Made by a program: the position numbers and the translations under genes. From the NCBI RefSeq assembly GCF_013314975.1, contig NZ_JABTYH010000012.1:59118-123117 (forward strand): a stretch of 64,000 nt of DNA, written 5' to 3'. This stretch comes from Pseudarthrobacter oxydans (GTDB lineage Bacteria > Actinomycetota > Actinomycetes > Actinomycetales > Micrococcaceae). Every line of letters begins with the position of its first letter. The stretch's first letter is position 1. The notes beneath the pieces are model-generated. The model searched no databases. It was not told the origin of the DNA and was given only the letters and a program-made list of their open reading frames with translations. Positions 24,737 through 33,139 of this stretch are shown here, piece by piece.

Positions 24737-25496
24737 TGGAATCCCCTGCGTGTTCGGTGACGGTGACGCCATGTTCGGTCAGGTGGTCAGCAACGTTGAA
24801 GCTCTCCAGCGTCCAGGGGCCCTCGCCTGCAGGCCGCACAAACCGGGTGATGGAGGCATTCAGTACCGAGGTGCTGGCCGCCAGGTCCAGGAGTTCCTTC
24901 TCCGTCATTCCCTCCAGCACGTAGCGGAACAGCATGATCAGGGCGTCGTGGCAGACGAGCATTACCCGGTGCCCGCTGCCGAGGTTGTTCAGTTCGTCCA
25001 GGACGGAGCGCAGCCGGAGCGCCACGTCCGCCCAGGATTCACCGCCCGGCGGCCGGTAGTACATCTTCCCCAGCCACTCGCGGCGTTCGGCCTCCTCCGG
25101 GTAGCGCTTCTCCACGCCGAGCCGGGTCAGCCTGTCCAGGATGCCCAGTTCGCGGTCCCGCAGCCGCTCATCCAGCTGGACCTTCACCGGCCAGCCCGCA
25201 GCCTCCACTGCGATTTCGGCCGTCTGGAAGGCCCGCGCGTAGGGGGAGGAGACCACGGCGTCCGGCCGGAATTCCTCGGCGATGCGGGCCAGCGCCGCGC
25301 CGAGTGCCTTGGCCTGTTCCTGGCCGGTGCCCGAGAGGTTCACGTCTGCGTCCCGGGCAGGCACAGCAATGACTTCCGCCCCTGCCATCCGGGCATCGGT
25401 GGCGGCCACGTTGCCTTCGCTTTCGCCGTGGCGGATCAGCAGAAGCTCCACCGCCCCGGCTTCCTGCACAGCCTCTGTCAGTCCGTCGTCCTTCAC
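24720..25496 (-). CDS. Histidine phosphatase superfamily protein
   Basis: A 258-residue phosphoglycerate-mutase-like protein. The catalytic motif is LLLIRHGESEGN, the second His occurs in RVMLVCHDALIMLF, and the substrate loop has VSSPYARAFQTAEIA. The branch includes phosphatases of small phosphorylated metabolites; exact substrate unknown. The start is GTG 25496 with a weak purine tract upstream. Its 3' end overlaps the start of nnrD, so the two are coupled. Confidence 0.85.
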   Translation of the reverse strand: MKDDGLTEAVQEAGAVELLLIRHGESEGNVAATDARMAGAEVIAVPARDADVNLSGTGQEQAKALGAALARIAEEFRPDAVVSSPYARAFQTAEIAVEAAGWPVKVQLDERLRDRELGILDRLTRLGVEKRYPEEAERREWLGKMYYRPPGGESWADVALRLRSVLDELNNLGSGHRVMLVCHDALIMLFRYVLEGMTEKELLDLAASTSVLNASITRFVRPAGEGPWTLESFNVADHLTEHGVTVTEHAGDSSVHPQ

Positions 25497-25662
25497 AAAG
25501 AATCACCCCGTCCGCGTGCCCTGCCGAATGCAGGAACACTACCAGCGGCGTACCCACGGCGCCGGGAAAATAACGGACGACGGCGGCCGGCCGGGCAGTG
25601 CGGGGTCACTCCCGGCACCGCATTGGGTTGTGTAACAACCTAGTCTGTGACACTATCTAGCC

Positions 25663-26007
25663 ATGACCCCCGACAAGCGATGGCCCAGTGACTGGGTGCG
25701 GGCTGTGCTCCCCACCTGCATCTTGCAGGCCGTCGCCGGGAGCGAGGCCTACGGATACCAGATCATCCAGGCGCTGAAGGCTGCCGGGTTTGACGGGCTC
25801 AGCGGCGGGACGCTCTACCCGGCGCTGAACCGGCTGGAGACGGACGGTTTTGTCAGCTCCGAATGGCGTCAGGGGGACGCTGGCCCGGGAAAGAAGTTTT
25901 ACTCCCTGACCCCTAAAGGCCGGCAGCGGCTTGAGGAGTCGGCCCGGGACTGGAATCGGTTTTCTGCGCTCATCAAGGACCTGCTAGAGGAAAAGAAGGC
26001 ACACTAA
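25663..26007 (+). CDS. PadR family transcriptional regulator
   Basis: A 114-residue PadR winged-helix protein: LQAVAGSEAYGYQIIQALKAAG, then GGTLYPALNRLETDGFVSSEW and the wing KKFYSLTPKGRQRL. Members repress adjacent membrane or efflux genes. The upstream region (25627-25660) contains TGTGTAACAACC and TGTGACACTATC, which may be its own operator; no ribosome site precedes ATG 25663, so a leaderless message is possible. The next gene begins at the base following its stop. Confidence 0.9.
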   Translation: MTPDKRWPSDWVRAVLPTCILQAVAGSEAYGYQIIQALKAAGFDGLSGGTLYPALNRLETDGFVSSEWRQGDAGPGKKFYSLTPKGRQRLEESARDWNRFSALIKDLLEEKKAH

Positions 26008-26394
26008 ATGTCGTCACAGGAATACCTGAAGGCCCTGGCTTATGAACTGCGCCAGCGGAAACTCAACGAAGACATGGTCAGCAGCAGGCTGCAGGAGGTC
26101 AGCAGCCACTTGGCCGAGAGCGGCGAAAGCGGCGAAGCAGCCTTCGGGCAGCCAAAAGACTACGCGGCTTCATTCCCCGCAGGCACAACCACCTCGAGGG
26201 GCGCGCGGGTGGGAAACCTTGCCGGGCTGGTTGTGATCGCGACGCTCGCTGCGTACCTGGTGCTGCGGGGGACGCTCGACGTCAGCTTCGGCATCTCCGG
26301 CACGCTCGCGTATTTTAGTGCGGTGGTGGCTGTCACGGCTGCCCTGATCGTGGCCGGCCAGCGGATGGATCGGCACCTCCCGGACCCGCGGTAA
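26008..26394 (+). CDS. Membrane protein partner of PadR (DUF1700-like)
   Basis: A 128-residue protein. The N-terminal soluble part begins SSQEYLKALAYELRQRKLNEDMVSSRLQEVSSHL, resembling the DUF1700/HAAS type helical segment commonly paired with PadR regulators. Two membrane segments follow (about 68-86 and 95-115). The ATG directly follows the PadR stop codon. The pair probably forms an envelope-sensing regulatory unit, but the signal is unknown. Confidence 0.75.
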   Translation: MSSQEYLKALAYELRQRKLNEDMVSSRLQEVSSHLAESGESGEAAFGQPKDYAASFPAGTTTSRGARVGNLAGLVVIATLAAYLVLRGTLDVSFGISGTLAYFSAVVAVTAALIVAGQRMDRHLPDPR

Positions 26395-26434
26395 CGCCGG
26401 GCCTGCCATGGCAGTTGCATCACACCGCACCGCC

Positions 26435-28138
26435 CTACCGCTGCGGCGTCAGCACCTTCGAGAACACCGTGGCGCCGTTGGCGTTCCGCAGGCTCACCGT
26501 GAAGGTGTCGGAGTCCAGCTGGACGTGCCCGAAGAACTGGTTCTCGCCGTCGCGCGGTGACTCCCCGGCGAATTTGCCCGCCTTGGAGAACACCACCTCG
26601 GGCCCGAACGTGCCGTCCATGGCGTTCGGGCCGAACGAGCCTGCGGCGATGGGGCCGGCCACGAACTCCCAGAATGGATCGAAGTCGGTGAACGCGGCAC
26701 GCTCCGGGGAGTAGTGGTGCGCGGCGCAGTAGTGCACGTCGGCGGTCAGCCAGACGATGTTCTTCACCCGGTTCCGCTTGAAGGCGCCCAGCACCCCGGC
26801 GATCTCCAGCTCGCGGCCCAAAGGTGCGCCGGGATCACGGTTGGCCAGGCTCTCCTGGTTCACGGCGCCGTCGGGCACGATAATCCCCAGCGGCAGGTCC
26901 GCGGCGATCACCTTCCAGGTCGCCTTCGACTTCGAGACCTCCCGGATCAGCCAGTCCACCTGCTCCTGGCCCAGGATGGACGTTGCGTAGGCTTCCTTGC
27001 CGTCCGTGTTGGGGGACTTGAAGGTGCGCATGTCCAGGCAGAAGATGTCCAGCTGCGGGCCGCGGCTGATTTTCCGGTAAATGCGGGCGGGCTGGTACTG
27101 GCCGGCGTCGTCGAACGTTCCCGGCCGCCAGAGCGCTGCGGAATCGGCGATGGGCATGTTCTCCTGCCATGCCTGGCGGCCGCGGGCGGCAAGGGTGTTG
27201 ACGTCGCGGACGGTGTAGCGGGGATCGTCCAGGATCTCGCCGGGGTACCAGTTGTTCGTGGTCTCGTGGTCGTCCCAGTTGGCGATCACCGGGACGTCGG
27301 CGAACATGGCGCGCATATTGGCATCCATGGAGTTGTACCGGTGCCGGCCGCGGAACTCGGTGAGGGTTTCAGCTACTTTGGACACCTCCTCGGTGACCAG
27401 GTTCCGCCATACCTGCCCGTCCTTCTCCACCACGGTTTCGGCCAGCGGCCCGTCCGCGTACACGGTGTCGCCGGAGTGGATAAAGAAGTCCGGCCGGGTC
27501 TGGTGCATGGCCCGGTAGCCGCGCATGCCGCCGATCTCCTCGTTGATGCCCCAGCCCTGGCCGGCAGTGTCGCCGGTCCACACAAAGCTTTGGGCGGACG
27601 ACGACGGTGCGTCGCCTCCGTTGTTCGAGTCGCCGTTGCGGCCCCGGCCGTTGTACGTCCCGGCGTCCGGAGCCGTGCGGAAGGTGCCGCGCACGCTCTC
27701 ACCGGCCGCGCCGCCGTCGTCCTCGAAACTGATGTCCAGCGCGAAGCGGGTGTTGGACGGCAGGTTGCCGGCGTGGATCTTGGCGGTGAAGTCGCACGCC
27801 TGGGTGGCCCGGGGCCCCCTCATGACGCGCTCGAAGGCGCCCCGGCCGCGCAGTACCTCGCCGCCGTCGTCAACGGCCCGCAGGACAGCCGTCATCCGCC
27901 CTGGCCCCGACGCCCGCGACCACAGCACTGCCGAGTCCGACGTAACATCTCCGGTGGCAATGCCGCTGGGCAGCGTGAGCCGTTTCCGCACCAGTGCGAT
28001 GCCGGCGGGACTCTGGCGCGGGGCGGCCCGGACGGTGCCGGCGTGGGCGGACGCAGGCACGGCGGCCAGCGCGGCGGCGAGGACGGATCCCTTGACGATG
28101 GTGCGGCGTGGCACGGCGGCCGGTGAAATCGAAGTCAT
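26435..28138 (-). CDS. Secreted alkaline phosphatase D (PhoD-like), Tat signal
   Basis: A 567-residue phosphoesterase. The N-terminus VPRRTIVKGSVLAAALAAVPASAHAG has a twin-arginine pattern, as expected for PhoD, which is exported folded with metal. A PhoD N-terminal Ig-like domain follows (about 45-150). The metallophosphatase domain has FVWTGDTAGQGWG, FFIHSGDTVYADG, IANWDDHETTNNW and VWLTADVHYCAAHHY. PhoD hydrolyses phosphodiesters and monoesters and depends on Fe and Ca. I start at ATG 28138, where the signal peptide begins; the frame continues to 28270 but adds an Arg-rich stretch unlike a signal. Confidence 0.9.
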   Translation of the reverse strand: MTSISPAAVPRRTIVKGSVLAAALAAVPASAHAGTVRAAPRQSPAGIALVRKRLTLPSGIATGDVTSDSAVLWSRASGPGRMTAVLRAVDDGGEVLRGRGAFERVMRGPRATQACDFTAKIHAGNLPSNTRFALDISFEDDGGAAGESVRGTFRTAPDAGTYNGRGRNGDSNNGGDAPSSSAQSFVWTGDTAGQGWGINEEIGGMRGYRAMHQTRPDFFIHSGDTVYADGPLAETVVEKDGQVWRNLVTEEVSKVAETLTEFRGRHRYNSMDANMRAMFADVPVIANWDDHETTNNWYPGEILDDPRYTVRDVNTLAARGRQAWQENMPIADSAALWRPGTFDDAGQYQPARIYRKISRGPQLDIFCLDMRTFKSPNTDGKEAYATSILGQEQVDWLIREVSKSKATWKVIAADLPLGIIVPDGAVNQESLANRDPGAPLGRELEIAGVLGAFKRNRVKNIVWLTADVHYCAAHHYSPERAAFTDFDPFWEFVAGPIAAGSFGPNAMDGTFGPEVVFSKAGKFAGESPRDGENQFFGHVQLDSDTFTVSLRNANGATVFSKVLTPQR

Positions 28139-28325
28139 GCCCCCACGCTGCCGCCGCCGGGCGCACGGACTCTGGCCCTCGGATGAACGCGGGGTGCCGG
28201 GTGCTTGAACAGCCGGGAACACCCTCCGGCAGGAACGGCCTTGGGCCGCCCGCGCGGTGCTGCCCAGCACCGTGCGGGGCCGGGCCGTTCATCGGGCGGG
28301 CGGCACTGCCCCGGCCCCACATCCC

Positions 28326-29510
28326 CTATGGAACGGCGAATTCGCCGATCCGGCCCTCCCGCAGCGCTGCCCCCACGCCATTGATGGCGCCGTAATCGGG
28401 AAACAGCACGGACTGGCCGGCCACGAACCCGGCTCCGGCCGTGGGCAGGGTCATGGTGCCGATGGCGTTGACGTCCAGGTTCCGCAGGCTGTAGGCGAGG
28501 ATGGCGGCCTGGACCGGGTCGAAGCCCTTGTCCACGGTGAGGCAGCAGGAAGCGAAGCCCACCAAGCTGCGGACGGCGTTGACATCGTTGAGGACGCCAC
28601 CCGCGGTCAGCCGGGACAGGATGGCCTTGAGCAGGATCTGCTGGTTGCGGACCCGCTGGAAGTCGCCGTCTGAGAAGGCGTACCGCTCGCGGGAAAACTC
28701 GAGCGCCGCCTGGCCGTCCAGGTGGTTGACTCCGGGGCCGAAGACGTGCCCGGTGTCGTGCGTGGACTGGAAGGGAATGGGGACGTTGACGTCGATGCCG
28801 CCCAGCCCGTCCACGAGGACCTTGAGGCCGCCAAAGTCCAGCATCAGGGTGTGGTCGATGGTGATTCCGAGCAGTTGCTGCACCGTCTGTGTGGTCATGT
28901 CGATGCCGCCGTACTGCAGCCCGGCGTTGATCTTCGCCCCGCCGAAGCCCGGGATGTCCACCCAGGTATCCCGGTTGATGGACACGATGTACAGGGTCCT
29001 GCGGTCGGCCGGGACGTGGACGAGCATCAGGGTATCCGAACGGTGGTCCATCGCTTCGCCGGTCGCCGCCGTGTGTGCCGCCGCGTCCTTGGCAACGCCG
29101 CGCATGTCACTGCCGATCACCAGCACATTCATGGGCACGGCCGGCAGGTCCGGGATGGGTTCCGGAGGCGGCGGGGGAGCAGGGGCAGGCGGAGGTGCCT
29201 CAGAAGGGGTTTCCGAGGGGGACGGTGTCTCGGATGGCGACGGCGACGGCGACTCGCTCTGCGTCGCCGCGGGCTGGGCCTCGGGGGCGGGACGGTTGAG
29301 GCTGATGACGGCGACGACGGCCACAGCCACCAGCGCAAGCGCCAGCAGCGCCGCGATCCACCGCCGGCGGCCGTGTGCCACCCAGCTGCCGCCGTGCGGG
29401 CCGGGCCCGGATGGATCGGTTGGCCCGTTGCCTCCGGGCCCGGATGAACCGGGCCCGGACGAACCAGGACCAGAGGGACCGGATGAATCAGGACCGCCAG
29501 GCATGCTCAC
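28326..29510 (-). CDS. LytR-CpsA-Psr (LCP) family protein
   Basis: A 394-residue membrane-anchored LCP protein. A Gly/Pro/Ser-rich cytoplasmic N-terminus precedes one membrane helix (RRWIAALLALALVAVAVVAVI). An extracellular Ser/Pro/Glu-rich linker follows, then the LCP domain with MNVLVIGSDMRG, ADRRTLYIVSINRDTWVDIPG, GGIDVNVP and the Arg-rich motif EFSRERYAFSDGDFQRVRNQ. LCP enzymes transfer anionic or secondary polymers from lipid carriers to peptidoglycan. The start is GTG 29510 behind GAGGTGA; ATG 29504 is two codons later. It follows a second LCP gene by 36 bases. Confidence 0.9.
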   Translation of the reverse strand: MSMPGGPDSSGPSGPGSSGPGSSGPGGNGPTDPSGPGPHGGSWVAHGRRRWIAALLALALVAVAVVAVISLNRPAPEAQPAATQSESPSPSPSETPSPSETPSEAPPPAPAPPPPPEPIPDLPAVPMNVLVIGSDMRGVAKDAAAHTAATGEAMDHRSDTLMLVHVPADRRTLYIVSINRDTWVDIPGFGGAKINAGLQYGGIDMTTQTVQQLLGITIDHTLMLDFGGLKVLVDGLGGIDVNVPIPFQSTHDTGHVFGPGVNHLDGQAALEFSRERYAFSDGDFQRVRNQQILLKAILSRLTAGGVLNDVNAVRSLVGFASCCLTVDKGFDPVQAAILAYSLRNLDVNAIGTMTLPTAGAGFVAGQSVLFPDYGAINGVGAALREGRIGEFAVP

Positions 29511-29546
29511 GATGTCTCACCTCATTGTGGGTAGGTGGGATCAGTG

Positions 29547-30701
29547 TCAGCCCGCGAGGCCCCTGCTGGCTACAAACTTGTCCAAACTGTCATCTGCCAG
29601 GGCCCTTGAGAGCCCCGCAATGGCGTTGCGGTCCGGGATCACGATGGACTGGCCGTCTGCCGACGTTCCCGTTCCGAGCGTTGGGAGGGTGAACATGTCC
29701 ATGTCGTCGGAGCGGACGTTCCGGAGCTCCAGCCCCAGCCGCGCCAGCGTACCGGCGTTGAGGCCGCTGTCCGCGCTGACAAAGGGTGCCATGGCGCTGA
29801 TGACGTTGTGGATCTTCACGGGGTTGAGGAGCGTGTCCCGGCTGAGGTTCTTCGCCAGCAGCGCCTGCAGGAAGGCCTGCTGGTTGCGCACCCGCTGGTA
29901 GTCGCCGTCGGCATAGGCATACCGTTCGCGGACGAAGTCCAGGGCTCCCTTGCCGTCCAGGACCGTGGGCCCCTTGGCGTACTTCTTGCTGCTGTGCGGC
30001 GAGACGAACGGCTGGGTGACGTTCACTTCCACCCCGCCCAGGGCGTCGGTCATGCCCACGAACCCTTCGAAGTCGATCATGGCCACATGGTCGATCCGCT
30101 GGTTGAACAGGGATTCGACCGTCTGCACCATCAGCGGGACGCCGCCGTAGGCGAGGGCTGCGTTGATCTTCGCCTGGCCGTGGCCCGGAATGTCGACCCA
30201 CGTGTCCCGCATCAGGGAGACGGTGAAGATCTTGGACCTGTCCGCGGGGACGTGCACCAGCATCAGGGTGTCGGCGCGCTGGTTGGAGTTGCCGCCGGAC
30301 AGGGCCTCTTCCGTGGTGGCGCCGCGGCTGTCGCTGCCCATCACCAGGATGTTCAGCATGCCGTCGGCCACGGCGTTCTGGGAGCCTTCCGCTGTTCCGG
30401 CGCCGGGCTGGTTTCCGTCCGGCCCGGCGGCTTCACCGGGTGCCGGCTCTCCCGCGGCAGCGCCCGCCTGCTGGCGCTGGGGCCGGAGGGATTCCGCCGG
30501 CCAGGGAGAGTCGATGGTGGTGATCTCGGACTCGTAGATCTGTCCCAGGCTGTACAGGTAGGCCCCGAGGGAGGCAGGAACGATGATTGCCACGGCAAGG
30601 AGTACCAGCAGGATGGTCCGCAACGGGCGGCGCCTGCGGCGTTTGGCCGGCTCGGGTGCGTCTGTTGGCTGGGTGCTTGGATCGTGCAGCTGGATGCCCA
30701 T
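29547..30701 (-). CDS. LytR-CpsA-Psr (LCP) family protein
   Basis: A 384-residue paralogue of the preceding LCP protein. It has a short basic cytoplasmic N-terminus (KRRRRRPLRTILLVLLAVAI), one membrane helix, an Ala/Gly/Pro linker and the LCP domain (LNILVMGSDSRG, SLMRDTWVDIPGHGQAKINAA, DFVRERYAYADGDYQRVRNQQ). Adjacent paralogous LCP genes are common in actinobacteria, where they can differ in acceptor polymer. With the tyrosine phosphatase upstream they suggest a small wall-polysaccharide module. Confidence 0.92.
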   Translation of the reverse strand: MGIQLHDPSTQPTDAPEPAKRRRRRPLRTILLVLLAVAIIVPASLGAYLYSLGQIYESEITTIDSPWPAESLRPQRQQAGAAAGEPAPGEAAGPDGNQPGAGTAEGSQNAVADGMLNILVMGSDSRGATTEEALSGGNSNQRADTLMLVHVPADRSKIFTVSLMRDTWVDIPGHGQAKINAALAYGGVPLMVQTVESLFNQRIDHVAMIDFEGFVGMTDALGGVEVNVTQPFVSPHSSKKYAKGPTVLDGKGALDFVRERYAYADGDYQRVRNQQAFLQALLAKNLSRDTLLNPVKIHNVISAMAPFVSADSGLNAGTLARLGLELRNVRSDDMDMFTLPTLGTGTSADGQSIVIPDRNAIAGLSRALADDSLDKFVASRGLAG

Positions 30702-30801
30702 TTGGGAAAATTAGCACCGGCAAAAATCCATTACATCGGGGGAATCCGCAGAAAAACCGCAGAGATAACCACAGGTTGAAACGACGACGGCGGAGGCCGG
30801 C

Positions 30802-31440
30802 TCAGGCGGGAACGTTCAGGCGTGCGTGGCGGAGGATGGAGACGATGGCCGGAGCCAGCTCGTCCTCCATCTGCCGGTAAACCTCGGGCGAGCGCCGGTA
30901 CGGGTCGATGATGTCGTTGTCCCCTGCATTCGGCGGCAGGGACAAATGCCGGACCCCCGCTGCCCTCGCTGCCAGGCTCTTCCAGAAGGCGGTGTTGGCA
31001 GCCAGCCGGTCGCCGTCGTCGGCCGTTCCTGCAGGAGGCGTGCCCCCGCCCGATGCTGCCGCGCGCTGGTCCAGGACGTCGAGCATGCGGGCGAATTCGC
31101 GGATGGTGAAGGTGCGTTTGAGGAGCGAGGCGTCCAGCTGGAGCACTTCGCCGCGGTGCCCGGTGGTCATGGTGAGAACCAGGTCCACGCCGCGCAGGAT
31201 CGCCGGGGTCAGCTGGCGGGCCGCGAAGTTGTCCGGGTCCCCGCCGAAGGTGCGCACGATGTCCGCGGAGATGGGCTGCATGGGCTCGCCCACCATGGCG
31301 CGCGTCCCCGCGCTGGTGACCACGAAACCGCCCGGCACCGCCTGGTTGAGGCCTGCCTGCAGCAGCCGCTCGGCCACCGGAGAGCGGCAGATGTTGCCGG
31401 TGCAGACGGTGAGGATTCGTACTGGTGCGGATGTGTCCAA
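30802..31440 (-). CDS. Low-molecular-weight protein-tyrosine phosphatase
   Basis: A 212-residue LMW-PTP with the active-site loop VCTGNICRSP (Cys13, Arg19) near the N-terminus and the general-acid region DIIDPYRRSPEVYRQM near the C-terminus. Bacterial members often act on tyrosine kinases that govern capsule or exopolysaccharide synthesis, which fits the adjacent LCP genes. An insertion of about 25 Ala/Gly/Pro residues (around 128-150) makes it longer than the usual 150-170. No ATG is available before the motif; the start appears to be TTG 31440, with a poor ribosome site. Confidence 0.85.
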   Translation of the reverse strand: MDTSAPVRILTVCTGNICRSPVAERLLQAGLNQAVPGGFVVTSAGTRAMVGEPMQPISADIVRTFGGDPDNFAARQLTPAILRGVDLVLTMTTGHRGEVLQLDASLLKRTFTIREFARMLDVLDQRAAASGGGTPPAGTADDGDRLAANTAFWKSLAARAAGVRHLSLPPNAGDNDIIDPYRRSPEVYRQMEDELAPAIVSILRHARLNVPA

Positions 31441-31512
31441 GGGGATTTTCTCTTTCCAGCCGGTGCGCGGACCGTCCGGCCCGCACGTTTCAACTTAACA
31501 CGCAACACCCGC

Positions 31513-31596
31513 ACGCTCTCTCACTTGATGCAGCTTTTGGCCGCACGCTCTCTCACTTGACGCAGCTTTTGGCCGCACGCTCTCTCACCTGACCCA
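31513..31596. repeat. Array of 32-bp-period repeats (array 3: three forward units)
   Basis: Units begin at 31513, 31545 and 31577, exactly 32 bp apart. The first two are ACGCTCTCTCACTTGATGC and ACGCTCTCTCACTTGACGC, each followed by AGCTTTTGGCCGC; the third is degenerate (ACGCTCTCTCACCTGACCC). No inverted half is present. It lies between divergent genes. Confidence 0.92.
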
Positions 31597-31677
31597 ACGG
31601 CACCGCCACGCGTCACTACCAATCCGGCGGCTCTGCGCCCACCATGGATGCAGGCACCGATGCGGAGGAGGGGCACG

Positions 31678-32946
31678 ATGAGTCCACAGGACCAGCCGGA
31701 ACGCGACTGCGTGATCGCTGGCGGTGGCCCGGCCGGCATGGTGCTCGGCTACCTGCTCGCGGGCGCCGGCCTGAAAGTCACGGTGCTGGAGAAGCATGCG
31801 GACTTCCTGCGTGACTTCCGTGGCGACACCGTGCATCCTTCCACCGTCACCCTGCTCGGCGAGCTCGGGCTGCGGGAGAAATTCCTCCAGCTGCCCCTCA
31901 CCCGGCTGCCCACCCTGGATGCCGTTGTGGAAGGGCAGCGCATCACCATGGCCGACTTCCGCACCCTCCGGGGCCCCGACAACTTCCTGGTCCTGGCCCC
32001 GCAGTGGGACTTCCTGAACTTCCTGGCCCGCGAGGCGGCAGCTTTCCCCACCTTCGAGCTGCTGATGAACACGGAGGCCGGCGGACTGATCATGGAGCAG
32101 GACCAGGTGCGTGGCGTGCGGGTTGAAACGCCCGACGGCGGACGCGAGATCCGTGCGACGCTGACCGTGGCCGCGGACGGGCGGGCGTCCGTGCTGCGCT
32201 CGGCGGCGGGGCTGGTACCGGATGAGTTCGGCGTGCCCATCGACGTGCTGTGGTTCAACCTTCCCAAACCGCCCTCGCCGCCGCCAGTGACCCTCGGGTA
32301 TATCTCCTCCCGCGGGATGGTCCTCACCCTTGACCGGGGCGACAGGTACCAGTCGGGCATGGCCATCCAGAAAGGCGGACTCGATGAGCTCCGGGCTGCA
32401 GGTCTGGGCGCACTCCGTGAACGGCTCACTCGCGCGGCTCCTGTGCTGCAGCCGGTGGTTGGCACCCTGCAGGACTGGGAGCAGGTCAAACTCCTCTCCG
32501 TCCAGATCAACCGGCTCCGGCGCTGGTACCGGCCGGGCTTCATGGCTATCGGCGATGCCGCCCACGCAATGTCCCCGGTGTTCGGCGTCGGCGTGAACTT
32601 CGCCATCCAGGACGCCGTGGCGCTGTTCAACGCCATTTCGGGGGACCTGGCTGCCGGAACGGCCCCGGTGGAGAAGCTCGCGGCTGTGCAGCGGCGCCGC
32701 GAGATGCCGGTGAAAGTCATGCAGCTGATCCAGCGCAACGGGCACAAGGCCATCTCCAGGGCAGCCACGGGCCGCCGCTTCGCGCCGCGCTGGGTGGTCG
32801 CGGTAATCCGTATCGCCTCACCGCTGCTGCGCCGCTTCACCGCACGGTTTATAGGCGTCGGAATCCGCCCCGAGCATGTGAAACCGGCGGCGGCTGGATC
32901 CAGGCGATCCAGGCGCCGCCAGCCGGGCGGACGCTCTCTCACTTGA
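31678..32946 (+). CDS. FAD-dependent aromatic-hydroxylase-type monooxygenase
   Basis: A 422-residue PHBH-like group A flavoprotein. The FAD loop is DCVIAGGGPAGMVLGYLLAGAGLKVTVLEKH, the DG motif lies in LTVAADGRASVLR, and the second FAD motif is GFMAIGDAAHAMSPVFGVGVNFAIQDA. Family members hydroxylate aromatic or polyketide substrates with NAD(P)H and oxygen; the substrate is unknown. ATG 31678 follows GGAGGAGGGG. The last codons (for GRSLT) and the TGA stop are contributed by the first unit of repeat array 4, so the basic tail after about residue 400 may be non-native. Confidence 0.9.
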   Translation: MSPQDQPERDCVIAGGGPAGMVLGYLLAGAGLKVTVLEKHADFLRDFRGDTVHPSTVTLLGELGLREKFLQLPLTRLPTLDAVVEGQRITMADFRTLRGPDNFLVLAPQWDFLNFLAREAAAFPTFELLMNTEAGGLIMEQDQVRGVRVETPDGGREIRATLTVAADGRASVLRSAAGLVPDEFGVPIDVLWFNLPKPPSPPPVTLGYISSRGMVLTLDRGDRYQSGMAIQKGGLDELRAAGLGALRERLTRAAPVLQPVVGTLQDWEQVKLLSVQINRLRRWYRPGFMAIGDAAHAMSPVFGVGVNFAIQDAVALFNAISGDLAAGTAPVEKLAAVQRRREMPVKVMQLIQRNGHKAISRAATGRRFAPRWVVAVIRIASPLLRRFTARFIGVGIRPEHVKPAAAGSRRSRRRQPGGRSLT

Positions 32947-33127
32947 CGCAGTCCCCGGACGGACGCTCTCTCACTTAACGCGGTTCCCGGACGGACGCTC
33001 TCTCACTTGACGCAGTCCCCGGACAGACGCTCTCTCACTTGACGCAGTCCCCGGACGGACGCTCGTTCATGCTCGCGAGGTAGGTGATAGAGCGTTGGCC
33101 TATTTGGGGCATTAAGTGAGAGAGCGT
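32931..33127. repeat. Mirror-symmetric array of 32-bp-period repeats (array 4: five forward, two inverted)
   Basis: Forward units start at 32931, 32963, 32995, 33027 and 33059; inverted units end at 33095 and 33127. All steps are 32 bp and the centre at 33077 has the same 36-base forward-to-inverted distance as array 1. The inner inverted unit TAGGTGATAGAGCGTTGGC is shared base for base with array 1. The innermost forward unit is degenerate. The array starts within the monooxygenase coding sequence and ends 12 bases before the DUF305 stop. Confidence 0.95.
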
Positions 33128-33139
33128 CGTGAGGGAGGG

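Noticed and set aside
3022..33127. The 32-bp-period arrays as CRISPR arrays
   Set aside because: The conserved part is about 19 bp and the intervening 13 bp are similar within an array, so there are no unique spacers. Units occur in both orientations within one array, and no cas genes are present.
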